A DNA stretch of 62,201 bases from an uncultured Bacteroidota bacterium (GCA_903839195.1 CAIMBK010000046.1:1-62201), one strand, 5' to 3'; counted from the first letter of the stretch, positions 1-7,023 are shown. Translations and numbers: made by a program. Notes: a model not told the origin generated them from the letters alone.

Positions 1-540
1 TACAAGATATTGTCTATACAAAGTTTTGTTCCAAATGTAGGCTATAACAACACAACCAAAAATTAAAATAGAGTAAATTAAAGGTGCACTATGAATGGTT
101 TTGTAATAGTTAGAATTGTTTATAAGTAACCACATTATTGTTGATGTGATGCCAGCATAAACAAGACATTTAGTTAATAAATGACCGAAATAGTTATTAG
201 CCCTTTTAAAGTCTTTTGGAAATTTATAAAGCGTAGAAGTCCAACTATCTTTATACCCTAAATAAACATATGCAACAAAATTGCTGAATGTATATCCTGT
301 TTCTTTTGGAAGCAAGTTCATTGGTCTAAATACGCTTATGAAATATGCGTAAATTACATATATGGTCAATATACCAAGTATTATCAAAAGTGTTGTCCAC
401 GAGGAAACTCCTACAACTGTTACAAGTGGATTGGCTTCCTTGCTTAGGTCAGGTGTCAGCAAGTTAGTGCAATAAGCGTCATAACTTCTGCTGAAAAGTA
501 TCCAAATTGTTGTCAATGCAAATTTTAGGTTTTTGTTCAT
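1..540 (-). CDS. Unknown integral membrane protein, 3' part cut by window edge
   Basis: An open frame runs from an ATG at 540 to the first base of the window: 180 codons without a stop, so the C-terminus lies outside. I do not recognise the family. Residues about 7-24 are hydrophobic and could be a signal peptide or first membrane segment. Clear membrane segments follow at about 46-71, 124-140 and 153-171, separated by a polar loop (about 72-120) rich in Tyr, Phe and Lys. The gene reads leftward, away from the folded element at 605-724 and in the same direction as the recombinase at 862-1905. An orphan membrane protein next to a recombinase and a palindromic element is what a mobile gene cassette would look like, but that role is inferred. 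The frame itself is well supported by its length and its hydrophobic periodicity. Confidence 0.7.
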   Translation of the reverse strand, partial: MNKNLKFALTTIWILFSRSYDAYCTNLLTPDLSKEANPLVTVVGVSSWTTLLIILGILTIYVIYAYFISVFRPMNLLPKETGYTFSNFVAYVYLGYKDSWTSTLYKFPKDFKRANNYFGHLLTKCLVYAGITSTIMWLLINNSNYYKTIHSAPLIYSILIFGCVVIAYIWNKTLYRQYLV

Positions 541-573
541 TTCTATTTTGTTTTATTGTCTATAAAATTATCT

Positions 574-594
574 TTTTAGTTAGTCGTACTAAAA
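574..594. repeat. Short perfect hairpin, 7-bp stem
   Basis: TTTTAGT at 574-580 and ACTAAAA at 588-594 form a perfect inverted repeat around a 7-base loop, 33 bases upstream of the partial membrane-protein ORF and 10 bases from the large G+C-rich structure. It could be a cassette boundary or an operator. No T-run follows on either strand in terminator fashion. Confidence 0.45.
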
Positions 595-604
595 TGACAG
601 CTAA

Positions 605-724
605 CGGCTCCCGGCTTGGTCGTCGTTTCTGAGGGAGTTTTCTCCCGAAAGAAATGCGTCCAAGGCGGTGATGTCGGCTGTCCCTGAAAGGGGCGGTCGC
701 ATCGCCAGGCGTAGCCGGGAGCCG
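605..724. repeat. 120-base G+C-rich multi-arm stem-loop element
   Basis: A perfect 12-bp inverted repeat, CGGCTCCCGGCT (605-616) and AGCCGGGAGCCG (713-724), encloses smaller hairpins. Arm A is TTTCT-ga-GGGAG-TTTT-CTCCC-gaa-AGAAA (626-654). Arm B pairs 664-666 and 670-673 with 700-706. Inside arm B is a small CCCT/AGGG hairpin (682-692). By my count 601-720 is about 62% G+C, against roughly one third in the surrounding DNA. The only long ORF over it has no family resemblance and is probably spurious. The element is either a folded single-stranded recombination substrate, a structured RNA, or a dispersed repeat. Its position between an orphan ORF and a tyrosine recombinase favours the first, which is inference. 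Confidence 0.7.
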
Positions 725-758
725 ATGGTAGGTAAGCCCGGAGGGATTGCCTACCATC
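724..758. repeat. 35-base hairpin abutting the G+C-rich element
   Basis: GATGGTAGG (724-732) and CCTACCATC (750-758) are perfect inverted repeats. The stem continues through a G-T wobble and two A-T pairs, then CCC (737-739) pairs with GGG (743-745). The hairpin starts at the last base of the large outer stem, so the two structures are contiguous and probably one unit. No U-tract follows on either strand, so it is not an ordinary terminator. Confidence 0.6.
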
Positions 759-767
759 TTGTATATA

Positions 768-829
768 TGTATGACTAAATCATACAAAGCCACCCAAATA
801 TGGGTAGATAGGTATGACATTTTTCATAC
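768..829. repeat. Two spaced palindromes of GTATGA/TCATAC next to the recombinase gene
   Basis: TGTATGA (768-774) faces TCATACA (780-786) across 5 bases. GTATGA (812-817) faces TCATAC (824-829) across 6 bases. The second palindrome ends 32 bases before the recombinase stop codon. Short inverted arms separated by 5-8 bases are the usual geometry of tyrosine-recombinase core sites (compare dif: two arms around a 6-bp centre), so these are candidate binding or crossover sites. They could equally be regulatory. Confidence 0.4.
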
Positions 830-861
830 TTTATTTAAACTCAAATGTATTTCTTTTTTTC

Positions 862-1905
862 TTACAAATCATCAAATGGGCTTTTTATTTGTTGTAAACT
901 TTTAGTGCTCACATGAGTATATATTTCAGTTGTTTTACTACTGCTATGTCCCAACAATTCTTGTATGTAACGCAAATCGGTTCCGCTTTCAAGCAAATGT
1001 GTGGCATAGCTATGTCTCAGCCAATGCAAGGTGACTGGTTTTTTTATACCTGCCTTTTGTAAGGCTTGTTTTAAAACACTTTGTAAACTTTGTTCTGAAT
1101 ATTGATCTCCAGCATTTTGTCCTTCAAAAAGCCAGATTTTGGGTTTGTATCCTATATAATATTCCCGAAGCATTTCTAATATAATTGGACTCAAAGGAGT
1201 AATTCTATCTTTTTTTCCCTTTGCATTTTTAAGTAATACAATATTTCTTTTTGAATCTATATCTATGGGTTTCAAATTTAAAAGCTCACTTCGGCGCAAT
1301 CCACAACTATATATTAGAGAAAGCATCGTTTTGTGTTTAATATTACTATGAGCATTTAATATCAATTTTATTTCTTCTTTGCTCAATACATTAGGTAATA
1401 GTTTAGAACGTTTTGGGCGATGTATTTTATCAACCATCATCTTTGTTTCTCTAATAGTATGAAAGAATAATTTAATGGAATTGACGATTTGATTTTGGTA
1501 GGAAGCTGATAAATTGTTTTTCAGTATATACTCGTTGTTGTAAATAATTACATCTTCATTGGTAATTTCCCCAATGGGTTTTTCTCTAAAGAAAATCATG
1601 AATGATTTCAACGCTTCGCTGTAGGTTTTAATTGTACTGGGACTGTAGCGCTTTGAAAGTAGCCATTGTTTGAATTTTTCTATAGCAGCCATACCTTCTT
1701 CAGAGGGAATAGTAGCGGAGTGTAAAGGTATTTTGAATCGAAGCCTGTTTTCTTCGGTATCAGGAATGTGCCAAACACGCATTGATTGACTCCATCGGGA
1801 GCCCTCAACAGTTTTTATCCGAGCAATTAACTCAATATTTTTTTCAAAAGCGACAGCTATTCGAGCTGCTCCTTTGTATTTAATCAATTTAGATTCCCAT
1901 TTCAT
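862..1905 (-). CDS. Tyrosine recombinase (XerD/integron-integrase-like) with extra N-terminal domain
   Basis: Site-specific recombinase of the tyrosine (phage integrase) family, 347 residues. A SAM-like core-binding domain spans about 71-155 and the catalytic domain about 170-340. The full catalytic set is visible: R204 (in GLRRSEL), K229, H294 and R297 (LHWLRHSYATHLL), H320 (LLGH) and the nucleophile Y329 (EIYTHV). Residues 1-62 form an additional domain with a conserved-looking stretch (SRWSQSMRVWHIP) not present in housekeeping XerC or XerD, which are about 300 residues long. The extra helix that marks true integron IntI between the catalytic motifs is absent. The gene reads toward the palindromic elements at 574-829. 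A near-match to the -7 box lies at 1929-1938. The enzyme looks intact; its substrate is unknown, and the neighbouring palindromes are the obvious candidates. Confidence 0.9.
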   Translation of the reverse strand: MKWESKLIKYKGAARIAVAFEKNIELIARIKTVEGSRWSQSMRVWHIPDTEENRLRFKIPLHSATIPSEEGMAAIEKFKQWLLSKRYSPSTIKTYSEALKSFMIFFREKPIGEITNEDVIIYNNEYILKNNLSASYQNQIVNSIKLFFHTIRETKMMVDKIHRPKRSKLLPNVLSKEEIKLILNAHSNIKHKTMLSLIYSCGLRRSELLNLKPIDIDSKRNIVLLKNAKGKKDRITPLSPIILEMLREYYIGYKPKIWLFEGQNAGDQYSEQSLQSVLKQALQKAGIKKPVTLHWLRHSYATHLLESGTDLRYIQELLGHSSSKTTEIYTHVSTKSLQQIKSPFDDL

Positions 1906-1975
1906 GGCGTATAATTTTTATAAAGATAGCAAATTTTATTAGCTGTCCGAAGATAGCTTTTAGCTCAAAGCTTCT

Positions 1976-2548
1976 CTAAATCTTCTTCACATATTGCGTA
2001 ATAATCACAATAGTTTGTCCGTCAACTCGGCCTTCTATGTATTTGGCATTTTCGTGGTCCAAACGAATGTTTCTAACCGAAGTTCCTTGTTTGGCAACCA
2101 TGCTTGAGCCTTTTACTTTCAAATCTTTGATCAAAACTACGGAATCTCCAGTAGCCAAAATAACGCCATTTACATCACGGTGAACGATTTTGTTTTCGTC
2201 CTCTTCGCCTTCGCCAGTGGCTTGAGCCCAGGCCAATGTATCGTCATCAAAATACATCATGTCTAACAATTCTTTTGGCCAACCTGCCGAACGCAACCGA
2301 CTTAACAGTCGCCACGCCACTACTTGAACGGCTACATTTTCGTTCCACATGCTGTCGTTCAGACAACGCCAATGGTTTAAATCTTCGTTTCCTGGGGTTT
2401 CTATTTGGTCAATACACGTTTGGCAAGCCAATATATTTTCGTCTAAACCGCCTTTTTTAGTGGGTAAAACGGCAAATACTTTTACGTTTTCTGTGGCAGC
2501 ACATAATTCACATTTCGAATCGCTGCGTTTGTTTAATGCTCTTTCCAT
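1976..2548 (-). CDS. yjdM: PhnA/YjdM family zinc-ribbon protein
   Basis: 190-residue protein of the PhnA (YjdM) family. An N-terminal zinc ribbon uses C13, C16, C42 and C45. The C-terminal part (about 120-190) is the conserved PhnA domain with the typical run DVNG..L..GDSVVLIKDLKVKGSS. The family was named for alkylphosphonate use in E. coli, but it is not needed for C-P lyase activity and its biochemical role is not settled. No phn genes are nearby, so a phosphonate role is not supported by context. The gene stands alone between the recombinase and coaD. A variant promoter box (TACTTTCGC) lies at 2572-2580, 24 bases upstream of the start. Confidence 0.88.
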   Translation of the reverse strand: MERALNKRSDSKCELCAATENVKVFAVLPTKKGGLDENILACQTCIDQIETPGNEDLNHWRCLNDSMWNENVAVQVVAWRLLSRLRSAGWPKELLDMMYFDDDTLAWAQATGEGEEDENKIVHRDVNGVILATGDSVVLIKDLKVKGSSMVAKQGTSVRNIRLDHENAKYIEGRVDGQTIVIITQYVKKI

Positions 2549-2571
2549 AATCTACTTCTTTATTTGATGGT

Positions 2572-2580
2572 GCGAAAGTA
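2572..2580 (-). promoter_or_regulatory. Candidate -7 box for the PhnA-family gene (variant)
   Basis: TACTTTCGC on the minus strand differs from the Bacteroidetes consensus TAnnTTTGC by one base (T to C). It lies 24 bases upstream of the start at 2548. The same variant recurs before the PlsC-like and nrnA genes. Confidence 0.4.
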
Positions 2581-2625
2581 CATTTAAATCGAAGCTTCCA
2601 CAAGTTTATGTTTTTGGAATCTGTT

Positions 2626-3084
2626 TTAGGACTTAATTCGAACGGCTTTTGGAACCAATAGTTCGTATTCGCCACCATTTCGAATCACATCGCGCACAAT
2701 ACTCGAACTGATATAAGAAGTGTCTGCGGCGGTTAACAAAAAGACCGTTTCGATTTTAGACAAACGTCTGTTGGTATGGGCTATAGCTTTTTCAAATTCA
2801 AAATCGGCTGGGTTGCGAAGGCCGCGCAATATGAAATTGGCATTTAATTTATGGCATAAATCAATCGTTAATCCTTCATAAGTAATTACGGAAACGGTGG
2901 GTTCGTCTTTGAAAGTTTCTTCAATAAATTGCTTTCTTTCTTCTAAAGTAAACATGTATTTTTTTTCGGAATTTACCCCAATAGCAATCACAATTTCATC
3001 AAATAGCGGAAGACTTCTTTTGATAATGTCCAAATGCCCAAGGGTTATTGGGTCAAAGGAACCTGGAAATATAGCTTTTTTCAT
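2626..3084 (-). CDS. coaD: Phosphopantetheine adenylyltransferase
   Basis: Catalyses the fourth step of coenzyme A synthesis: 4'-phosphopantetheine plus ATP gives dephospho-CoA. The nucleotidyltransferase signature GSFDPITLGH is at residues 8-17, with the catalytic TxGH (T14, G16, H17), and the C-terminal ISSSIVRDV motif is present. I place the start at the ATG at 3084, giving 152 residues with the family's usual MKKAIFPGSF beginning. The longer frame starting at 3105 would add seven residues that overlap the end of ddl. The gene follows ddl after 8 bases, so the two are probably cotranscribed. The enzyme is a cytoplasmic hexamer in characterised bacteria. Confidence 0.95.
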   Translation of the reverse strand: MKKAIFPGSFDPITLGHLDIIKRSLPLFDEIVIAIGVNSEKKYMFTLEERKQFIEETFKDEPTVSVITYEGLTIDLCHKLNANFILRGLRNPADFEFEKAIAHTNRRLSKIETVFLLTAADTSYISSSIVRDVIRNGGEYELLVPKAVRIKS

Positions 3085-3092
3085 ATTAATCT

Positions 3093-4079
3093 TTATTTCT
3101 TCCAAATGGGTTTTCTTTGTAAAGCTAAACTTATTTCGTTATCCAACAAATCGCGCATTTCCATTTTGGCAAATTGTGCTTGTTGCGGAAAAATACTTTG
3201 TGGCGATAATCCTGGATTGGTATTGATTTCTATAAAATGTGGAATATCGTTCATGATAATAAAATCGGTTCTCGAAAAACCCGTCATTCCAAGCGATTCA
3301 TAGACTTTTTTGGCCATTTCAATCACACGATTTTCTATTTCTGGAGACAAATCAGCTGGCGTAATTTCTTCGGATTTCCCCAAATATTTGGCTTCATAAT
3401 CAAAGAAACTGTTTTGAGATAAAATTTCGGTAATTCCCATTACTTTGGTTTCTCCTTTGTATTTTATAACTCCCACCGAAACTTCGCGTCCGTTGAGATA
3501 GGATTCGATCAAAATATCATTGTCTTCGGCAAAGGCAAAATCGATTGCTTTCTGAAAATCATCCAAGGTCGAAACCATAGAAACACCAAGCGAACTTCCC
3601 GATTGGTTTGGTTTTACAAAAAATGGCAATCCCAATTCGGCTTCGATTTTTTGAGCATTTATTTCATCGCCCTTAGAAAGATAAATGGAATTGGCTTTCG
3701 GAATATTAAATTTGGACAAAACCGAAAGTGTATCTCGTTTATTGAAGGTTAAAGCCGATTGATAAAACGAACAACCCGTGTAAGGCAATCCAACTAATTC
3801 CCAATACGCTTGCATGTGACCATCTTCGCCAGGAGTTCCGTGAATGGTATTGGCTACCAAATCAAATTGAATTTTTTTGTGGTCTTTTTCAAAAGAAAAA
3901 TCAGCTTTGTTAATTGGGTATTTGACGTCATCAATCAAACAATACCATTCGTCTAAAAGAATATGAACTTCAAAAGGTTTGTATTTTGAGGAATCCAATT
4001 GATTTAAAATTAATTGACCACTTCGTAAAGATATTACAGATTCACCCGAATATCCACCCATAACAACGGCTACGTTCAT
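3093..4079 (-). CDS. ddl: D-alanine--D-alanine ligase
   Basis: ATP-grasp enzyme that joins two D-alanines for the peptidoglycan stem peptide. At 328 residues it has the family's normal length. Visible motifs are the N-terminal VMGGYSGESVISLRSG (about 6-21), the ATP-binding FVKPNQSGSSLGVS (about 154-167) and the metal-binding end FIEINTNPGLSPQSIFPQQ (about 288-306). It is the first gene of a ddl-coaD pair. A minus-strand -7 box is at 4104-4111, and the region up to 4160 is a divergent promoter shared with the PASTA-protein gene, itself likely linked to the cell wall. Confidence 0.96.
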   Translation of the reverse strand: MNVAVVMGGYSGESVISLRSGQLILNQLDSSKYKPFEVHILLDEWYCLIDDVKYPINKADFSFEKDHKKIQFDLVANTIHGTPGEDGHMQAYWELVGLPYTGCSFYQSALTFNKRDTLSVLSKFNIPKANSIYLSKGDEINAQKIEAELGLPFFVKPNQSGSSLGVSMVSTLDDFQKAIDFAFAEDNDILIESYLNGREVSVGVIKYKGETKVMGITEILSQNSFFDYEAKYLGKSEEITPADLSPEIENRVIEMAKKVYESLGMTGFSRTDFIIMNDIPHFIEINTNPGLSPQSIFPQQAQFAKMEMRDLLDNEISLALQRKPIWKK

Positions 4080-4103
4080 TTCGACTTTATTTTAATTACT
4101 ATA

Positions 4104-4111
4104 CAAAAATA
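4104..4111 (-). promoter_or_regulatory. Candidate -7 box for ddl-coaD
   Basis: TATTTTTG on the minus strand matches TAnnTTTG exactly, 24 bases upstream of the ddl start. No clear -33 TTG at standard spacing. Confidence 0.5.
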
Positions 4112-4136
4112 GCATAATTGTTGAAACTAAAAATTA

Positions 4137-4145
4137 TATCTTTGC
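4137..4145 (+). promoter_or_regulatory. Candidate -7 box for the PASTA protein-rluD operon
   Basis: TATCTTTGC matches TAnnTTTGC exactly, 15 bases before the ATG at 4161. A TTG lies at 4118-4120, slightly closer than the usual -33 spacing. Confidence 0.55.
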
Positions 4146-4160
4146 GTAAATATTTTTTAT

Positions 4161-4766
4161 ATGAGTTTAAAGAATTATCTAAAAAGTCCTGTCTTTTTTG
4201 GTCAAGTTGTTGCCGCCATTTCAATTATTGGGGTTTTGGTCTATTTGTTTATGCATTGGCTTACTTTTACCACCGATCACGGAAACGAAATCACGGTTCC
4301 GGATTTGAGCAAACTCAATGAAGAACAAGTCGAAGACAAACTAGATGATTTGGATTTGGATTATGTGCTTTTGGATAGCGTTGATTATAATGCGTCGTAT
4401 CCAAAACATACGGTTGTGGAGCAAGATCCATTGGCTGGAGCCAAAGTAAAAAAGAACCGAAAAATATACATCAAAATAAATTCGTCAGGCTTTACGGAAG
4501 TTCGAATGCCTAATTTAATAGAAAAAACCTATCGTCAAGCGGTTCCAACATTGAAAGCTTTGGGACTGGAAGAAGGCGAAATTACCTATAAACCGTATCT
4601 TGGAAAAGACATGGTCCTTGAAATGCATTGCAATGGAAAAAAATTAAATCCAGGCGATAAAATCTTTAAATCTTCGAAAATTGATTTGGTTCTTGGCGAC
4701 GGAAAAGTAGGTTTTGACGAAACACAATTAGACACTTTAGCAACACCCGTGCCAAATGAACAATAA
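4161..4766 (+). CDS. Membrane-anchored PASTA-domain protein
   Basis: 201 residues. A single membrane segment at about 12-33 anchors the protein with its bulk outside the cytoplasm. Two PASTA repeats follow, at about 41-107 and 112-177, each with the typical VPDL or MPNL beginning and 'VVEQDPLAGAKVKKN' or 'LNPGDKIFKSSK' ending. PASTA domains in other proteins bind peptidoglycan fragments or muropeptides, usually attached to kinases or penicillin-binding proteins. Here there is no catalytic domain. The gene is divergent from ddl, consistent with a cell-wall link, and overlaps the rluD start by 11 bases, so the two are an operon. The exact role is unknown. Confidence 0.88.
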   Translation: MSLKNYLKSPVFFGQVVAAISIIGVLVYLFMHWLTFTTDHGNEITVPDLSKLNEEQVEDKLDDLDLDYVLLDSVDYNASYPKHTVVEQDPLAGAKVKKNRKIYIKINSSGFTEVRMPNLIEKTYRQAVPTLKALGLEEGEITYKPYLGKDMVLEMHCNGKKLNPGDKIFKSSKIDLVLGDGKVGFDETQLDTLATPVPNEQ

Positions 4767-5808
4767 TACCAATTCGGCTCTAGAAGAATTAGAAGACGAA
4801 CTTTTTGAACACTTCCGATTTGATGTCCCAAAAGGACAATTGCTTCTCAGAATTGATAAATTTTTAATGAATTTAATTCCGAATGCTACCCGAAATAAAA
4901 TTCAAAATGCCGCCACAGCCGGCGATATTTATGTAAATGACCTTCCCGTAAAATCCAATTATAAAGTAAAACCATTGGACGTTGTGCGCATCATGTTGTC
5001 GCACCCGCCTTTTGAAAATAGAGTTGACCCAGAAAATATTCCGTTGGATATTGTTTATGAAGACGACGCCTTGTTGCTCATTAACAAACCTCCCGGATTA
5101 GTAGTTCATCCCGGGCATGGAAATTATACTGGAACTTTGGTAAATGCCTTGGCTTTTCATTTTGAAAACCTTCCTAAAAATAGCAGTGACCGACCTGGAT
5201 TAGTACATCGAATTGATAAAGACACTTCGGGACTTTTGGTTATTGCAAAAACCGAAGCGGCGATGACGCACTTGGCCAAACAATTTGAAAACAAAACCTC
5301 CGAACGAGAATACATTGCGATGGTTTGGGGCACCGTAAAAGAAGATGAAGGAACGATTGAAGGCAATATTGCTCGTCACGTGAAAGACCGCATGCAAATG
5401 GCTGTTTTTGCCGATCCCGAAATTGGAAAACCTGCTGTTACACATTATAAAGTCTTGGAACGTTTTGGTTATGTGACTTTGGTTTCTTGTATTTTAGAAA
5501 CGGGTCGCACGCATCAAATTCGGGTGCACATGAAACATATTGGACATCCCCTTTTTAACGATGCGCGATATGGTGGCGATTTAATTTTGAAAGGAACCAC
5601 TTTTACCAAATACAAACAGTTTATCGACAATTGTTTTAAGATTTTACCACGTCAGGCGCTACACGCTAAAACATTAGGTTTTGTGCATCCAACAACGGGC
5701 GAAATGATGCGTTTTGATACCGAATTGCCTCAAGACATGCAAGATTGTATTGAAAAATGGCGCAATTATTCCAAGTCGCATGAAGCCGTGGAAGAGGAGG
5801 AGGAATAG
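4756..5808 (+). CDS. rluD: RluD-family 23S rRNA pseudouridine synthase
   Basis: 350 residues. An S4 RNA-binding domain (about 28-85) is followed by the pseudouridine synthase domain. The active-site motif HRIDKDTSGLLV contains the catalytic aspartate D154, and the substrate-binding GRTHQIRVHMKHIGHPLFND motif is present further on. The closest characterised relatives modify uridines in helix 69 of 23S rRNA (RluD), but RluC/RluD assignment by sequence alone is approximate. The C-terminus is acidic (a run of glutamates). It overlaps the upstream PASTA gene by 11 bases and is presumably cotranscribed with it. Confidence 0.9.
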   Translation: MNNNTNSALEELEDELFEHFRFDVPKGQLLLRIDKFLMNLIPNATRNKIQNAATAGDIYVNDLPVKSNYKVKPLDVVRIMLSHPPFENRVDPENIPLDIVYEDDALLLINKPPGLVVHPGHGNYTGTLVNALAFHFENLPKNSSDRPGLVHRIDKDTSGLLVIAKTEAAMTHLAKQFENKTSEREYIAMVWGTVKEDEGTIEGNIARHVKDRMQMAVFADPEIGKPAVTHYKVLERFGYVTLVSCILETGRTHQIRVHMKHIGHPLFNDARYGGDLILKGTTFTKYKQFIDNCFKILPRQALHAKTLGFVHPTTGEMMRFDTELPQDMQDCIEKWRNYSKSHEAVEEEEE

Positions 5809-5818
5809 TTTTTTTGAT

Positions 5819-6244
5819 CTATCGAATAAAATCGCCGTATTCTAAATAAAACAATTCCAATGCGTTCATTTTCTCAAAGAAAAAATCAAAAATAGTGTCC
5901 CAATGATTTCGATTACTGACGCTGATTGGTGTTTTTTCAACCCAAATTCGGCTAATGGTTTTTCCGTTATCGAGGTTGAAATTTTTTTCAAAAACCAAGT
6001 CGGCAATGAATTCGCCTTCTAATATTCCTTTGAAAGCTTCTATTTTTTCAAAATATTCCAATCTTTTTTCCTCATTTCGATGTTCAATATCAATTTGAAC
6101 CTGAGCTTTGGTGTTTTCGACATAAAATTTGAAAGAAAAATCTTTTATTTTGGTATCATAAAGCACCCATTTTCGAGGATATTTTTCTGCAAATCCAATC
6201 CAAAACTCTCTTTTTAACCGCTGGTTTTCTTCCTTACTATACAT
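5819..6244 (-). CDS. DUF4268 domain protein
   Basis: 141 residues from the ATG at 6244 (MYSKEENQRLKREFW), the usual beginning of this family. A longer frame from 6289 adds 15 low-complexity Ser/Thr/Gln residues. The whole protein is a DUF4268 domain, a module also found at the C-terminus of some restriction-associated proteins, with many aromatic and acidic residues. As a single-domain protein it has no assigned function. It is convergent with rluD (10 bases between stops) and is transcribed alone. Confidence 0.75.
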   Translation of the reverse strand: MYSKEENQRLKREFWIGFAEKYPRKWVLYDTKIKDFSFKFYVENTKAQVQIDIEHRNEEKRLEYFEKIEAFKGILEGEFIADLVFEKNFNLDNGKTISRIWVEKTPISVSNRNHWDTIFDFFFEKMNALELFYLEYGDFIR

Positions 6245-6343
6245 TTTTGTTATTGAAATTGATTGCTGAGTATTGCTATTCGTTTGCAAATGATTATATT
6301 ATAAACTATATTTATATACTATTTAAACGAAAACCAATCGATT

Positions 6344-6982
6344 ATGGATTTTCTCGAATTTATAAAATACGTACCAAAAATAGAAAAAGAAACGCTTCTA
6401 GCGGCAGATGCTCATAAAAAAATGGCGCCTGCTGAACGTATTTTTACATTTCCAGAATTGAATTTCGCCGAACTTTCACCAAGAAAAGCAGCGGTAATGA
6501 TGCTTTTTTATCCAAAAAACGATCAAACGCATTTGGTTTTAATCCTCCGAAATTCCTATTCTGGCGTTCATTCTTCGCAAATTGCTTTTCCAGGCGGAAA
6601 AGTAGAATTGGATGATGAATCGCTTGCACACACAGCGCTTCGGGAAACACACGAAGAAATAGGAATTCATCCGAATCAAATAAAAGTCATAAAAGCATTT
6701 ACCGAAATTTATATTCCGCCAAGTAATTTTTTGGTGGCACCATTTCTGGGAATTAGTCATTGTGAATTAACTTTTACGGAACAAATTGAAGAAGTTGCCG
6801 GAATTGTTGAGTTGCCTTTGACTGAACTTTTAAAGGACGAAACCGTCGTAATTCGTAAAATGAATACTTCCTACGGCGATAATATTGAGGTTCCTTCTTT
6901 CAAAATAGATGAACATTATGTTTGGGGTGCCACGGCAATGATGCTGAGCGAATTGAAAGAAGTGCTCAAAAAAGTGCTTTAA
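6344..6982 (+). CDS. nudL: Nudix hydrolase, CoA pyrophosphatase type
   Basis: 212 residues. A Nudix box is visible with the catalytic RETHEEIG at 100-107. It is preceded by the CoA-specific signature of this subfamily (LVLILRN...SSQIAFPGGK, about 64-86), which in characterised NudL/Pcd1 proteins marks hydrolysis of CoA or oxidised CoA to phosphopantetheine and 3',5'-ADP. The spacing between the GG and the catalytic part is one residue longer than the textbook GX5E. The start at 6344 is the only ATG in the frame ahead of the conserved part. It is followed after 41 bases by an acyltransferase gene, so both may act in CoA and lipid metabolism. Confidence 0.85.
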   Translation: MDFLEFIKYVPKIEKETLLAADAHKKMAPAERIFTFPELNFAELSPRKAAVMMLFYPKNDQTHLVLILRNSYSGVHSSQIAFPGGKVELDDESLAHTALRETHEEIGIHPNQIKVIKAFTEIYIPPSNFLVAPFLGISHCELTFTEQIEEVAGIVELPLTELLKDETVVIRKMNTSYGDNIEVPSFKIDEHYVWGATAMMLSELKEVLKKVL

Positions 6983-6993
6983 TTTTTTTTTTG

Positions 6994-7002
6994 TAAATTC
7001 GC
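6994..7002 (+). promoter_or_regulatory. Candidate -7 box for the acyltransferase gene (variant)
   Basis: TAAATTCGC, one base off TAnnTTTGC, lies 21 bases before the ATG at 7024 and just after the Nudix gene stop. Confidence 0.35.
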
Positions 7003-7023
7003 CTACAACAATGATTTAAACAT

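Noticed and set aside
579..605. Integron attC core sites (GTTAGTC and AGCTAAC)
   Set aside because: Each has a mismatch to the GTTRRRY/RYYYAAC cores, and the pairing arms around them do not match attC layout. Not strong enough to call.
724..758. Transcription terminator
   Set aside because: A stable hairpin, but no T-run on either strand.
560..820. 86-codon minus-strand ORF over the palindromic region
   Set aside because: It runs through all the stem-loops, has no recognisable domain, and its composition follows the structured G+C-rich block. Treated as a chance frame.
862..1905. Classical integron integrase IntI
   Set aside because: The extra segment that distinguishes IntI between the catalytic motifs is absent, so it is called only XerD/integrase-like.
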